A stretch of DNA of 30,562 nt from an uncultured Verrucomicrobiota bacterium (GTDB taxonomy: Bacteria; Verrucomicrobiota; Kiritimatiellia; RFP12; UBA1067): assembly GCA_946631345.1 (NCBI GenBank), contig CAMPAA010000003.1, positions 1 through 30,562 on the forward strand. The letters are read 5' to 3'. Shown here piece after piece: positions 15,723 through 23,530 of the stretch (positions within the stretch are counted from its first letter, which is position 1; each line of letters starts with the position of its first letter). A model generated the notes under the pieces. It saw only the letters and a program-made list of their open reading frames with translations, was not told where the DNA came from and made no database searches. A program made the translations under genes and the position numbers.

Positions 15723-17099
15723 ATGTCAAGCAAATTCAAGATCGGGTACCTGCCGCTGAGCAAGGTGAACTGGACAAACGACACGCTGGAGGCCGCGCGC
15801 GCGAATGCTCTCGCGTTCCTAAAGACGCTTCCGGATGTAGAGGTGATAGGCCCCGACCATATGCTTACGCTGGAGGACGAGGCGGTAGAGCTGCTGGAGC
15901 AGTTCGAGAAGGATCGTCCCGACGTGCTCATCACGCATTTCATGACGTTCTCTCTCGGCGTGGTGCCGCCGATGTTTGCGCAGCGACTCGGCAACATTCC
16001 AGTGATCCTGTGGTCGATGAAGGAACCCGACCCCGCAGGAGGCCGTCTGCAGAACAACTCGTTCTGCGCCGCCAACATGAACGCGCACCACATGTACCGC
16101 CTGCACATCCCGTACTTCCACGTCCATGCCGAGCCTGGCACCCCGGACGCCGCAGCGCAGCTTACGCGCGCCATAAACGTGGCGCGAACCATGAAGGTCC
16201 TCAAGCGCATGCGCATCGGCCTCATCGGCGGGCGCGTGCCCGGCTTCTACACGAGCTGCTGCAGCGAGATGCTCCTGCGCCGCCTCATCGGGCCGGAGGT
16301 GAAAATCATCACCGAGCACGAGGTGTTCACGACAGCGCAGAACCTTGCGCCAGATGAGTACGAGCAGGCGAAGAGGGAGGTGCTGGAGGATGCGCCATGT
16401 CATGCGAGCGACGGGCCGAAGGGCGACCAGTTCGAGAAGGCGGTGCGCCTCTACGGGGCGATCGTCAAGACGAAGAAAAAGTTCATGGTCGATACTCTTG
16501 CGATGCGGTGCTGGCCGGAGGTGATCCTCAACGAGTTCTACGGCATCGCGGTGTGCTCGACTATGGGGCATCTGACGAACCACGGCCACCTTTGCGCGTG
16601 CGAGGGCGACGTGTACGGTGCGGTCATGATGCGTATCGGCCAGGAGCTTTCCGGCGACAAGCCGTTCTTCTGCGACCTTATCATTTGCGAAGGGGACTAT
16701 GGCGTCACATGGCACTGCGGTGCCGCGCCATGCGCGATCTGCAAACCTGGATTCAAGCCCGAGCTTCGCTGTTCGGCCACGGTAGAGGGCGGCGGTGTGA
16801 AGGGCGTGACAGACGAGTTCCCGCTCAAGGGCGGACGCGTGACGCTGGCCCGTCTGGGGGAAAAGCGCGACGGCGACGGATACCGCATGCTCGTCTGCCC
16901 CGGCACCGGTCTCGACACCGATCTGTTCGTGCGTGGGAACCCGCTCAAGATCAAGTTCGACGCCGGATGCGAGGCGATCCGCAAGGAGGTCATCGACAAC
17001 GGATGGGAGCACCACTACGCCCTGATGTACGGCGATCATGCCGAAGCGCTGGCCGATCTCTGCCGCAACATGGATATTGAAATGCATCTGGTCAAGTAG
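15723..17099 (+). CDS. L-fucose/L-arabinose isomerase family protein
   Basis: This is a 458-residue cytoplasmic protein of the fucose/arabinose isomerase superfamily, distant from the FucI encoded at 29483. The first two alpha/beta domains carry KIGYLPLSKVNWTND, DVLITHFMTFSLGVVPPMFA and RIGLIGGRVPGFYTSCCSEM. The C-terminal part contains MVDTLAMRCWPEVI, the acidic stretch ACEGDVYGAVMM (where Glu/Asp metal ligands are expected), CEGDYGVTWHCG and a final NMDIEMHLV. These enzymes interconvert aldoses and ketoses with a divalent metal. AGGAG lies 10 bases before the ATG and a LacI-type operator lies upstream. Downstream iolB, GH2 and kinase genes are spaced 45, 16 and 1 bases, so it heads an operon. 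The true sugar is unknown. Confidence 0.82.
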   Translation: MSSKFKIGYLPLSKVNWTNDTLEAARANALAFLKTLPDVEVIGPDHMLTLEDEAVELLEQFEKDRPDVLITHFMTFSLGVVPPMFAQRLGNIPVILWSMKEPDPAGGRLQNNSFCAANMNAHHMYRLHIPYFHVHAEPGTPDAAAQLTRAINVARTMKVLKRMRIGLIGGRVPGFYTSCCSEMLLRRLIGPEVKIITEHEVFTTAQNLAPDEYEQAKREVLEDAPCHASDGPKGDQFEKAVRLYGAIVKTKKKFMVDTLAMRCWPEVILNEFYGIAVCSTMGHLTNHGHLCACEGDVYGAVMMRIGQELSGDKPFFCDLIICEGDYGVTWHCGAAPCAICKPGFKPELRCSATVEGGGVKGVTDEFPLKGGRVTLARLGEKRDGDGYRMLVCPGTGLDTDLFVRGNPLKIKFDAGCEAIRKEVIDNGWEHHYALMYGDHAEALADLCRNMDIEMHLVK

Positions 17100-17144
17100 T
17101 GCAGACTCGGTGTTTTCAAGTTAATCAACGAAAGGAATATACCT

Positions 17145-17942
17145 ATGAACCTCAGGATTGAACTGAAGCCGCAGCAGGGATACAACAAGGTCTTTGATGT
17201 GGGCGAATACGGAATGAAGCTTACGAAGTTCGGCCTCGTAAAGCTGGCGAAGGGAAGCACGTACGACGGCGACACCGGCGAGACGGAGGTCGCGCTTGTG
17301 CTAATGGGCGGCAACTTCGCCGCCAAGGGTGACGGATGGTCGTTTGAGGTGACGGATGGCCGCTCCAGCCCGTTCACGGGAAAGCCCCACTGCCTGTACC
17401 TGCCGCGCCGCACGAAGTACTCCATCACGGCCCTCTCGGATGTCGAGCTCGCCTATAACGGCTCCCCGGCCACGCGCGACACGGCAAAGCCAACGCTCAT
17501 ACGCCCAGAGGATACGCGCCACATCGCGCTGGGCAAGGACAACTGGACTCGCACCAGCGAGATAATCCTCGATGAGAAGTTCGATTCAGAGCACTTCTAT
17601 ATCGGCGAAGGCATGATTCCGAGCGGCAACTGGAGCGGATACCCGAGCCACCGCCACGACGTGAACAATCCGCCCGCAGAGCTGGACATGGAGGAGACGT
17701 ACTTCTATCTTTTCGACCCGCCGCAGGGTTTCGGATTCCAGAGCGTGTACAAGCCGGACGGCTCCCTGAATGAGGCGTATCGCGTGCAGAGCTACGATAC
17801 GGTGGCTATCGCCGAGGGTTACCACCCGCTCGTCGGCGCGCCTGGCTATCAGATGTACTACCTCTGGACCATGGCCGGCTCGCAGGGCCGAGGACTCATA
17901 TCGTCGATGGATCCTGCCCACGCATGGGTGAAGAACGCCTGA
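17145..17942 (+). CDS. iolB: 5-deoxy-glucuronate isomerase (IolB)
   Basis: IolB converts 5-deoxy-D-glucuronate to 2-deoxy-5-keto-D-gluconate in myo-inositol breakdown. The 265-residue length and bicupin layout match. Visible signatures are ALVLMGGNFAAKGDGWSFEV and the metal site PSHRHDVNNPPAELDMEETY, which supplies two His and a Glu; a further His is in EGYHPLVGAPGYQMYYLW. AAAGGAA precedes the ATG. No other inositol gene (iolC, D, E, G) is in the window, and the gene lies between a fucose-isomerase-like gene and a GH2 gene. So it may act on a different deoxyuronate or keto-sugar released from glycans. Family is firm; role here is inference. Confidence 0.9.
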   Translation: MNLRIELKPQQGYNKVFDVGEYGMKLTKFGLVKLAKGSTYDGDTGETEVALVLMGGNFAAKGDGWSFEVTDGRSSPFTGKPHCLYLPRRTKYSITALSDVELAYNGSPATRDTAKPTLIRPEDTRHIALGKDNWTRTSEIILDEKFDSEHFYIGEGMIPSGNWSGYPSHRHDVNNPPAELDMEETYFYLFDPPQGFGFQSVYKPDGSLNEAYRVQSYDTVAIAEGYHPLVGAPGYQMYYLWTMAGSQGRGLISSMDPAHAWVKNA

Positions 17943-17958
17943 CAGGCAGGAGAAAGCA

Positions 17959-20454
17959 ATGTCAAAGAAATCGCTTGTCGCAGTTGGAGCATATATGGTT
18001 GCCGCCATCGCCTTGGGCGGCACGCTTAAGGTGCCGCTCAAGTCAGGATGGAGGTTCGTGAAGGCCGACGATCCGAAGGCAGGCACGAATCTTACGCTTA
18101 AGGCGATGAGCGCGATTCTCGACCGCGCCGACCGTGGCGACACGGCCGGCGCGCCGAAGTTCGACTGGGCCAGGCCGGATTTCAATGACACCGCATGGCG
18201 CGAGGTTCGCGTTCCACACGACTGGGGCGTGGACAAGCCTTTCGACTCGGATAGGCCGTACGGCGATGCGTTCCTCGATGTGACCGGCATCGGCTGGTAT
18301 CGGCTGAAGATTGACGTGCCTGCCGAGTGGAAGGGCAGGACCGTCTATTTCGAGTGCGACGGCGCGATGAGCTATTCGATGCTGTACCTTAATGGAAGGT
18401 TCCTGGGTGGATGGCCATACGGCTACACGCGGTGGCGCATAGACCTCACGCCGCACCTCGACTGGGGCGGCGCAAACACAATCGCGATACGCTGCCACAA
18501 CATCCCGCATTCGTCGCGCTGGTATTCGGGCGGTGGACTCTACCGCCGTTGCCGCCTTCTTGTTTGCCCGGAGGACCACGTGCTGCCGGGCAGCGTACAC
18601 ATCACGACCCCGGAGGTGACGGCTGCGCGCGCGAAGGTACGCGTGCGCTACGAGATGTCAAAGGGGGGGCTTAAGGAGCGTACGTTCGAGGTAGCGAACC
18701 CCCGCCTGTGGGATATCGATGACCCGTATCTCTACACCGTTGACGTAGAGGGCGACTCCTACCGCTACGGAATACGCACGATTGCGTTCCATGCCGACGA
18801 ACGCCGTTTCCAGCTGAACGGGCGCACCGTGCCGCTCAACGGCGTTTCGATGCACCATGATTTCGGCGTGCTGGGCGCGGCGTGGAACCGCACAGCCCAG
18901 CGGCGCAGGCTTGCGCTGTTCAAGGAGGCCGGCGTGAACGCAATACGCTCCTCCCACAATCCGCCGGACGAAGGGCTCCTGGAGCTGTGCGACGAGATGG
19001 GACTGCTGGTCAAGGACGAGGTGTTCGACGAGTGGCGGAAGACCGGCAGCGCCGGCAAGCGCGCCAACGGTTACACAAACATCTTCGACACGTGGCACGA
19101 GCGCGACGTGCGCGCATGGGTGCGCACAGACCGCAACCATCCCTCAGTGATCATGTACTCCATCGGCAACGAGATATGCGATCTGCAGACGAAACCGAAC
19201 GCGGACGGTTCCGGCTCACGCCTCGCGCGCGAACTGGCGAGGATCGTGGCGCAGGAGGATCCCACGCGCCCATCCGTCAACGCCAACAACAATGCGGTCA
19301 ACTACACCAACGACTATCCTACCGTGCTTCCCGTAATGGGATGCAACTACTTCTCGTGGCAGTACCCGGCCCTTGTCGATAGATACCCGGATGTGCCGTT
19401 CTTCGGTTCGGAGACGATCTGCATGAGTTCAACGCGCGGCGAGTACCAGTTTCCTGTGGAGCAGAAATGGCTTGACGGCAAGCTTGCCTTTCCCGATTTC
19501 TACAACTCGTCCTACTGCTGGGATGCGACAGGATGGAGAAACGTCAGTTCCGGATGGGCCTGCACTCCGGACGTGCAATGGTTCTGGATGGACAAGGTAC
19601 GCACCTGCATGGGCGAGTTCATCTGGACCGGCATTGATTATCTAGGAGGTCCGTTCTGGTGCGACCCATGGCGCAAAAAGCCTAACTTCTCCGATCCTGA
19701 AGCGCAGAGGCGCGCTCTGGCGGAAGTGAAGGAGAGAGGTCTTACACGCGCCGCGATACACACGTGCAACACCGGTTTTCTCGACCAGGCCGGATTCCGC
19801 AAGGATTCGTTCTGGCTTTTCCAGTCGCGTTGGCGGCCCGAGCTGCCCATGGCGCACATACTGCCTCACTGGAACTGGCCTGGGCGCGAAGGGCAGGTCA
19901 CGCCAGTATATGTGTTCACCTCCGGCGACGAGGCTGAACTATTCCTGAACGGCAAATCGCTCGGACGGCAGCGCAAGCAGCCCGGCGTATGGGATCGCGC
20001 GTATCGCCTGCGCTGGGACGATGTCCGCTACACCCCCGGACTGCTTGAGGTTGTCGCCTACAGGAACGGCAAGGAATGGGCGCGCTCCAGCGTGAGGACC
20101 ACATCCGCCCCGGCGGGTCTCGCCGCCGAGGCGGAGATGCAGTCCATATCCTCGGACGGCGAGGATATCTGCTACGTGAACGTATGCGTCCGCGATTCTC
20201 AGGGCAGTGTGGTGCCTACGGCGAACATACCCGTGACATTCGCCGTGGAAGGCCCGGCCGAGATCGTTGCGACAGACAATGGCGACGAGACCGACTTCTC
20301 TGACTTCCGCCAACCAGTCAGGCGCACGTTCAACGGCTGGGTGCAGGCGCTGGTGCGGGCAAAACCCGGCAGCTCCGGCAAAATAAAGGTGTCTGCAACG
20401 GCGGAGGGCCTCGCCCCGGCCACAGTGACTGTGACGGCGGCAAAGGGGCAATGA
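17959..20454 (+). CDS. GH2 beta-galactosidase-type glycoside hydrolase
   Basis: This 831-residue enzyme has an N-terminal hydrophobic signal-like segment (SLVAVGAYMVAAIALGG), so export is likely. The GH2 sugar-binding domain is marked by VPHDWGVDKPFDSDRPYGDA and the Ig-like sandwich follows. The TIM barrel holds NAIRSSHNPPDEGLLELCDE, the acid/base in MYSIGNEICD (E405) and the nucleophile in FFGSETIC (E485). After about residue 625 come further beta-sandwich domains (PVYVFTSGDEAELFLNGKSL, then an Ig-like domain with QGSVVPTANIPVTFAV) as in the DUF4982-containing LacZ-like enzymes. It lies 16 bases after iolB and 1 base before the kinase, in one operon. It probably cleaves beta-galactosides or a related linkage. 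Confidence 0.92.
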   Translation: MSKKSLVAVGAYMVAAIALGGTLKVPLKSGWRFVKADDPKAGTNLTLKAMSAILDRADRGDTAGAPKFDWARPDFNDTAWREVRVPHDWGVDKPFDSDRPYGDAFLDVTGIGWYRLKIDVPAEWKGRTVYFECDGAMSYSMLYLNGRFLGGWPYGYTRWRIDLTPHLDWGGANTIAIRCHNIPHSSRWYSGGGLYRRCRLLVCPEDHVLPGSVHITTPEVTAARAKVRVRYEMSKGGLKERTFEVANPRLWDIDDPYLYTVDVEGDSYRYGIRTIAFHADERRFQLNGRTVPLNGVSMHHDFGVLGAAWNRTAQRRRLALFKEAGVNAIRSSHNPPDEGLLELCDEMGLLVKDEVFDEWRKTGSAGKRANGYTNIFDTWHERDVRAWVRTDRNHPSVIMYSIGNEICDLQTKPNADGSGSRLARELARIVAQEDPTRPSVNANNNAVNYTNDYPTVLPVMGCNYFSWQYPALVDRYPDVPFFGSETICMSSTRGEYQFPVEQKWLDGKLAFPDFYNSSYCWDATGWRNVSSGWACTPDVQWFWMDKVRTCMGEFIWTGIDYLGGPFWCDPWRKKPNFSDPEAQRRALAEVKERGLTRAAIHTCNTGFLDQAGFRKDSFWLFQSRWRPELPMAHILPHWNWPGREGQVTPVYVFTSGDEAELFLNGKSLGRQRKQPGVWDRAYRLRWDDVRYTPGLLEVVAYRNGKEWARSSVRTTSAPAGLAAEAEMQSISSDGEDICYVNVCVRDSQGSVVPTANIPVTFAVEGPAEIVATDNGDETDFSDFRQPVRRTFNGWVQALVRAKPGSSGKIKVSATAEGLAPATVTVTAAKGQ

Positions 20455-20455
20455 C

Positions 20456-21919
20456 ATGAAACTTCTTCTCGGCATAGACTATGGAACTGGCGGCTGCAAA
20501 GTAACCGCCCTTGGCGAAGACGGAACGTTCGTGGGAGAGGCGAGCGTGGAGTACGCCACCTACCACGACCATTCAGGCTGGAGCGAACAGGAGCCGCAGG
20601 ACTGGTGGCGTTCGCTCTGCACCGCTCTGCGAAAGCTCGCGGACAGGGGTGTAGACCTTAGTCAGGTCGCCGCGTGTGCCCTTGACGGATCGACCCACAA
20701 CGCCGTGCTGACGGATGCGGACTACAAGCCGGTACGCCGCACTATCATGTGGACCGACCAGCGCGCGACGGCGGAGTGCGAAATGCTCAGGTCAGGTTGG
20801 GGCGAACGGATATTCGCCACGTGCTACCAGATGCCCGCCCCTACCTGGACGCTTCCACAGATGATGTGGCTCAAAGCGCACGAACCTGATGCGTTGGCGA
20901 AGACCAGGCACGTGCTGTTCGTGAAGGACTATGTGCGCTATCTGCTTACAGGCGAGGCCGCCACAGACCGCATCGAGGCGCAGGGTACGCTCTTCTTCGA
21001 CATGGGGAAGGGCGATTGGGACTCGGAGCTGGTGGAGCTTGCCGGGTTGCGGATGGAGTCGCTTCCGTGCTTCATCGCCCCTACCGATATCGCCGGCCGG
21101 GTGACTGCGGCGGCATCCGAGGCGACTGGACTGCCGGCAGGGCTGCCGGTCGTGTGCGGATCGAGCGACAGCGCTGTCGAGGATTACGGCGCAGGCGCTG
21201 TCGAGCCGGGTGATCTCATCATCAAACTTGCGACCGCCGGCAACGTGAACGCCATGACGGCGGAAGCTCACCCGCATCCCAAGACGCTCACCTATTCCCA
21301 CATCGTGCCCGGAATGTGGTACTCGGTATCCGCAACAAACGCCGCCGCACTCTGCATGAGGTGGCTCCGCGACACGTGGGGATTTAAAGACTATTCGCAA
21401 ATAGATGCAGAGGCTTCGAAATCGCCTGTGGGTTCCAACGGCATGGTATTCCATCCCTATCTGCAGGGGGAGCGCTGTCCGTACTGGGATGCGAACCTTC
21501 GGGCGTCGTTCACCGGCGTTTCGATCGCCTCAACGCGAGGTGACTTCTGCCGGGCTTTGATGGAAGGCGTGGCGTTTTCGCTCCGCGACTGCTATCGCAC
21601 GCTAGAGGAGATGGAGCTTCCAGTGAAGCGCATCTTTCTGATCGGCGGCGGAGCGAGATCGAGGCTCTGGAGCGAGATTGTGGCGAACATCTTCAACTGC
21701 ACCGTTGCCGTGCCTACTCCGGGCGACGCGAGTTTCGGCGCGTGTCTGCTCGCTGGCACAGGCATAGGCATCTTCGGCGACGTCAAGGAAGCCGTGGCGA
21801 AGTGCATACATATCAACCGCATGATATCGCCGGATGCACATGCGGCTACAGAGTACGACCGGCTTTTCGCACGTTATCGCCGTTTTCACGACGCACTTGC
21901 CCCCGTCTACGCTTCGTGA
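20456..21919 (+). CDS. FGGY-family carbohydrate kinase (xylulokinase-like)
   Basis: This 487-residue cytoplasmic enzyme phosphorylates a ketose or polyol with ATP, usually right after an isomerase. The FGGY fold shows in LLGIDYGTGGCKVTAL (ATP-binding phosphate 1), CALDGSTHNAVLTD, TIMWTDQRA (substrate site), GSSDSAVEDYGAGAVEPGD (catalytic Asp) and IGGGARSRLWSEI (adenosine region). The length is that of XylB (484). The ATG lies one base after the GH2 stop, with AAGGGG at 20443-20448, so translation is probably coupled. In this operon it would phosphorylate the product of the isomerase at 15723. Xylulose, ribulose and fuculose kinases share these motifs, so the substrate stays open. Confidence 0.88.
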   Translation: MKLLLGIDYGTGGCKVTALGEDGTFVGEASVEYATYHDHSGWSEQEPQDWWRSLCTALRKLADRGVDLSQVAACALDGSTHNAVLTDADYKPVRRTIMWTDQRATAECEMLRSGWGERIFATCYQMPAPTWTLPQMMWLKAHEPDALAKTRHVLFVKDYVRYLLTGEAATDRIEAQGTLFFDMGKGDWDSELVELAGLRMESLPCFIAPTDIAGRVTAAASEATGLPAGLPVVCGSSDSAVEDYGAGAVEPGDLIIKLATAGNVNAMTAEAHPHPKTLTYSHIVPGMWYSVSATNAAALCMRWLRDTWGFKDYSQIDAEASKSPVGSNGMVFHPYLQGERCPYWDANLRASFTGVSIASTRGDFCRALMEGVAFSLRDCYRTLEEMELPVKRIFLIGGGARSRLWSEIVANIFNCTVAVPTPGDASFGACLLAGTGIGIFGDVKEAVAKCIHINRMISPDAHAATEYDRLFARYRRFHDALAPVYAS

Positions 21920-21943
21920 CGCTGGGGCGCGAAAAGCCGGTCG
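21856..21943. repeat. 15-bp perfect inverted repeat across the kinase stop codon
   Basis: CGACCGGCTTTTCGC (21856-21870) is repeated in inverted form as GCGAAAAGCCGGTCG (21929-21943). The 58 bases between contain a nested imperfect hairpin (CACGACGC / GCTTCGTG). The structure starts inside the kinase gene and ends between two convergent genes. It may act as a large terminator or protect the 3' end; no U-run follows. Confidence 0.6.
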
Positions 21944-21967
21944 AACCGCCACTTGAGGGCAGTTGCG

Positions 21968-22183
21968 TTACTTGGTTGCGTTCGCAGCAGCCTTCTTGGC
22001 GGCATCAGCCTGCTTGCCAGCCTCTTTGGCGGCGGCGTCGGCGGCTTTCTGCGCATCCTTTGCGGCCTTGTTCGCGTCGCTCTTCAGCGCGGAAAGGGCG
22101 GAGGAGGTTTCATCCTGCTTTTCGCATCCCGTAATCGCGAACGAGGCGGCGGCGATAGCCGCAATGACCAGAATCTTCTTCAT
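21968..22183 (-). CDS. Small Lpp-like alanine-rich lipoprotein
   Basis: This 71-residue protein has a lipoprotein signal (MKKILVIAAIAAASFAITGC) with a lipobox ending at C20. The mature part is about 50 residues of Ala/Lys/Asp/Glu-rich helix (LKSDANKAAKDAQKAADAAA), with Ala spaced as in a coiled coil, ending in Lys. It resembles small Braun-lipoprotein-like proteins that tie the outer membrane to peptidoglycan, but it is only alike in composition. AGAAGGA precedes the ATG, and a strong minus-strand promoter (GGTATAAT at 22240-22247) lies about 55 bases upstream. It is convergent with the kinase gene and divergent from the aro operon. Role is inferred. Confidence 0.82.
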   Translation of the reverse strand: MKKILVIAAIAAASFAITGCEKQDETSSALSALKSDANKAAKDAQKAADAAAKEAGKQADAAKKAAANATK

Positions 22184-22239
22184 CTGTTTGTATCCTTCTT
22201 TGGTTTTATGCTATGATGCCTTTTGTTAAAGGCGCGCGT

Positions 22240-22247
22240 ATTATACC
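22240..22247 (-). promoter_or_regulatory. Promoter of the lipoprotein gene (GGTATAAT, minus strand)
   Basis: On the minus strand GGTATAAT is followed by ACGCGCG, the same pattern seen at other starts. Transcription from about 22233 leaves a leader of about 50 bases before the ATG at 22183. Confidence 0.65.
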
Positions 22248-22282
22248 ATTTCCGGTGGCGCATTTGTCTAAAAAAAATTCTG

Positions 22283-22311
22283 TTGCGCCGAGAACTGCGA
22301 TGTGATACAAT
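22283..22311 (+). promoter_or_regulatory. Promoter of the aro operon (TTGCGC / TACAAT)
   Basis: TTGCGC (22283-22288) and TACAAT (22306-22311) are 17 bp apart, followed by TCGCGCC. Transcription from about 22318 begins 20 bases before the leader peptide start. The hisG promoter has the same TTGCG, 17-bp, TAtAcT layout. Confidence 0.6.
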
Positions 22312-22337
22312 TCGCGCCGTTTGAAGGAAATAGGATC

Positions 22338-22412
22338 ATGAACGGTCGATTCGAGTTTACGTGGTTTTACTACTTCGGGTACTGCGCCCGGAGGGGTTGC
22401 GCGCATGCTTGA
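22338..22412 (+). CDS. Aromatic amino acid leader peptide of the aro operon
   Basis: This 24-codon ORF encodes MNGRF-EFTWF-YYFGY followed by a Cys/Arg/Ala-rich tail. Residues 5 to 15 contain four Phe, three Tyr and one Trp in 11 codons. It has a ribosome binding site (AAGGAAATAGGA) and lies 20 bases after the predicted transcription start. It is followed by a rho-independent terminator and then by aroF, the first enzyme of the shared aromatic pathway. This is the classical layout of ribosome-mediated attenuation. When charged Phe, Tyr or Trp tRNA is short, the ribosome should stall here and let the antiterminator form. Known leaders of this sort (pheA, trp, pheST) usually read one amino acid; this one reads all three. 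The sequence facts are direct; the mechanism is inferred. Confidence 0.88.
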   Translation: MNGRFEFTWFYYFGYCARRGCAHA

Positions 22413-22454
22413 ACGATCCACAGGATAGGATCACCGGCAAGGCGGCCCCGCTCC
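22390..22454 (+). promoter_or_regulatory. Candidate antiterminator pairing of the aro attenuator
   Basis: GGAGGGGTTGC (22390-22400), directly after the aromatic codons, can pair with GCGGCCCCGCTCC (22442-22454), the 5' arm of the terminator. This gives eleven pairs (two of them G-U) with two single-base bulges and excludes the terminator. A ribosome that reaches the stop codon at 22410 would cover or disrupt this arm and favour termination. The pairing was found by eye; no energy was computed. Confidence 0.55.
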
Positions 22455-22479
22455 AGAAAGAGCGAGGCCGTTTTCGTTT
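22443..22479 (+). terminator. Attenuator terminator hairpin before aroF
   Basis: CGGCCCCGCTC (22443-22453) pairs with GAGCGAGGCCG (22460-22470) in an 11-position stem with one C/A mismatch and a 6-base loop, followed by TTTTCGTTT. It lies 30 bases after the leader peptide stop and 36 bases before aroF, so it must be read through for expression of the operon. Confidence 0.88.
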
Positions 22480-22514
22480 GAAGAGAAAAAGAGTTTAAGA
22501 AAAGGAGCAATGAA

Positions 22515-23528
22515 ATGATAATCGTACTGAAGAAGGGCGCAGACCCAAAACAGGTTGACAGCCTTGTAAAATGGCTGAAAGACCGCCACATCACCCCCAG
22601 CATCAGCGCTGGCGAACGTGAGACCCTCATCGGCTGCATCGGAGATGTCGCCAAGATGGACATCGGTCTCGTCCAGGCGTTGAGCGTGGTCGAGAGCGTG
22701 CAGCGAATCCAGGAGCCATACAAGGCGGCCAACCGCAAATTCCATCCGGAGGACTCCGTCATTGATTGCTCTGGCGTCAAGATAGGAGGAGGGAATTTCC
22801 AGGTGATTGCCGGTCCGTGCAGCGTGGAGTCTGTCGAGCAGATGGTTGCCGTTGCTAAGAGCGTCAAGGCTGCTGGAGCAACGTTGCTGCGCGGAGGCGC
22901 ATTCAAGCCGCGCACATCGCCATATTCGTTCCAGGGGCTTGGGAAGCGAGGTCTGGAGATACTGCTGGAGGCGAAGAAGGAGACGGGACTGCCGATTGTT
23001 ACCGAACTTATGAGCATCGAGCATCTTCCGCTCTTCAACGATGTGGATGTGATCCAGATCGGGGCTCGCAACATGCAGAACTTTGACCTGCTGAAGGAGG
23101 TAGGCTCCATGACGAAGAAGCCAATACTGCTCAAGCGCGGCATGAGCGCCACTCTACAGGAGCTTCTGATGAGCGCCGAATACCTCATGGCGAGTGGGAA
23201 CCCGAACGTGATGCTCTGCGAACGCGGCATCCGAACGTTCGAGACGGCCACGCGCAACACAATTGACCTTACGGTGATCCCGGTGCTGAAGCGCCTGTCG
23301 CACCTGCCTGTGGTCATCGATCCGAGCCATGCCACCGGATATGCGCATCTTGTTGAGCCATGCGCGATGGGTGCCACGGCAATGGGCGCGGACGCGCTCA
23401 TCATCGAGGTCCACAACGATCCGCCTCACGCGCTGTGCGATGGTGTGCAGAGCCAGACGCCGGAGATGTTCGCCGCGATGATGAAGAGGATTTCCGCAAT
23501 CCGTCCATACGCATGGAAGAGAGGCTGA
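22515..23528 (+). CDS. aroF: 3-deoxy-7-phosphoheptulonate (DAHP) synthase, type I-beta
   Basis: DAHP synthase joins PEP and erythrose 4-phosphate in the first step of aromatic synthesis. The 337 residues comprise an N-terminal ferredoxin-like regulatory domain (about 1-66, beginning MIIVLKKGADPKQVDSLVKW), typical of the feedback-inhibited Thermotoga-type I-beta enzymes, and a TIM barrel. The barrel shows AGPCSVES, LRGGAFKPRTSPYSFQGLG, QIGARNMQNF, LLKRGMSAT, CERGIRTFE, VIDPSHATGYAH and IIEVHNDPPHALCDG, covering the PEP and metal ligands. AAAGGAG (22501-22507) sits 7 bases before the ATG. A two-codon ORF (ATG AAA TGA at 22510) overlaps the start. It is the first gene after the attenuator and pheA follows 2 bases later. 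The symbol is generic; aroG would serve as well. Confidence 0.95.
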   Translation: MIIVLKKGADPKQVDSLVKWLKDRHITPSISAGERETLIGCIGDVAKMDIGLVQALSVVESVQRIQEPYKAANRKFHPEDSVIDCSGVKIGGGNFQVIAGPCSVESVEQMVAVAKSVKAAGATLLRGGAFKPRTSPYSFQGLGKRGLEILLEAKKETGLPIVTELMSIEHLPLFNDVDVIQIGARNMQNFDLLKEVGSMTKKPILLKRGMSATLQELLMSAEYLMASGNPNVMLCERGIRTFETATRNTIDLTVIPVLKRLSHLPVVIDPSHATGYAHLVEPCAMGATAMGADALIIEVHNDPPHALCDGVQSQTPEMFAAMMKRISAIRPYAWKRG

Positions 23529-23530
23529 AA

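Noticed and set aside
15819..17087. 422-codon minus-strand ORF opposite the isomerase gene
   Set aside because: The plus strand has clear family motifs, operator and ribosome binding site; the minus reading is a shadow rich in His, Ala, Val and Arg.
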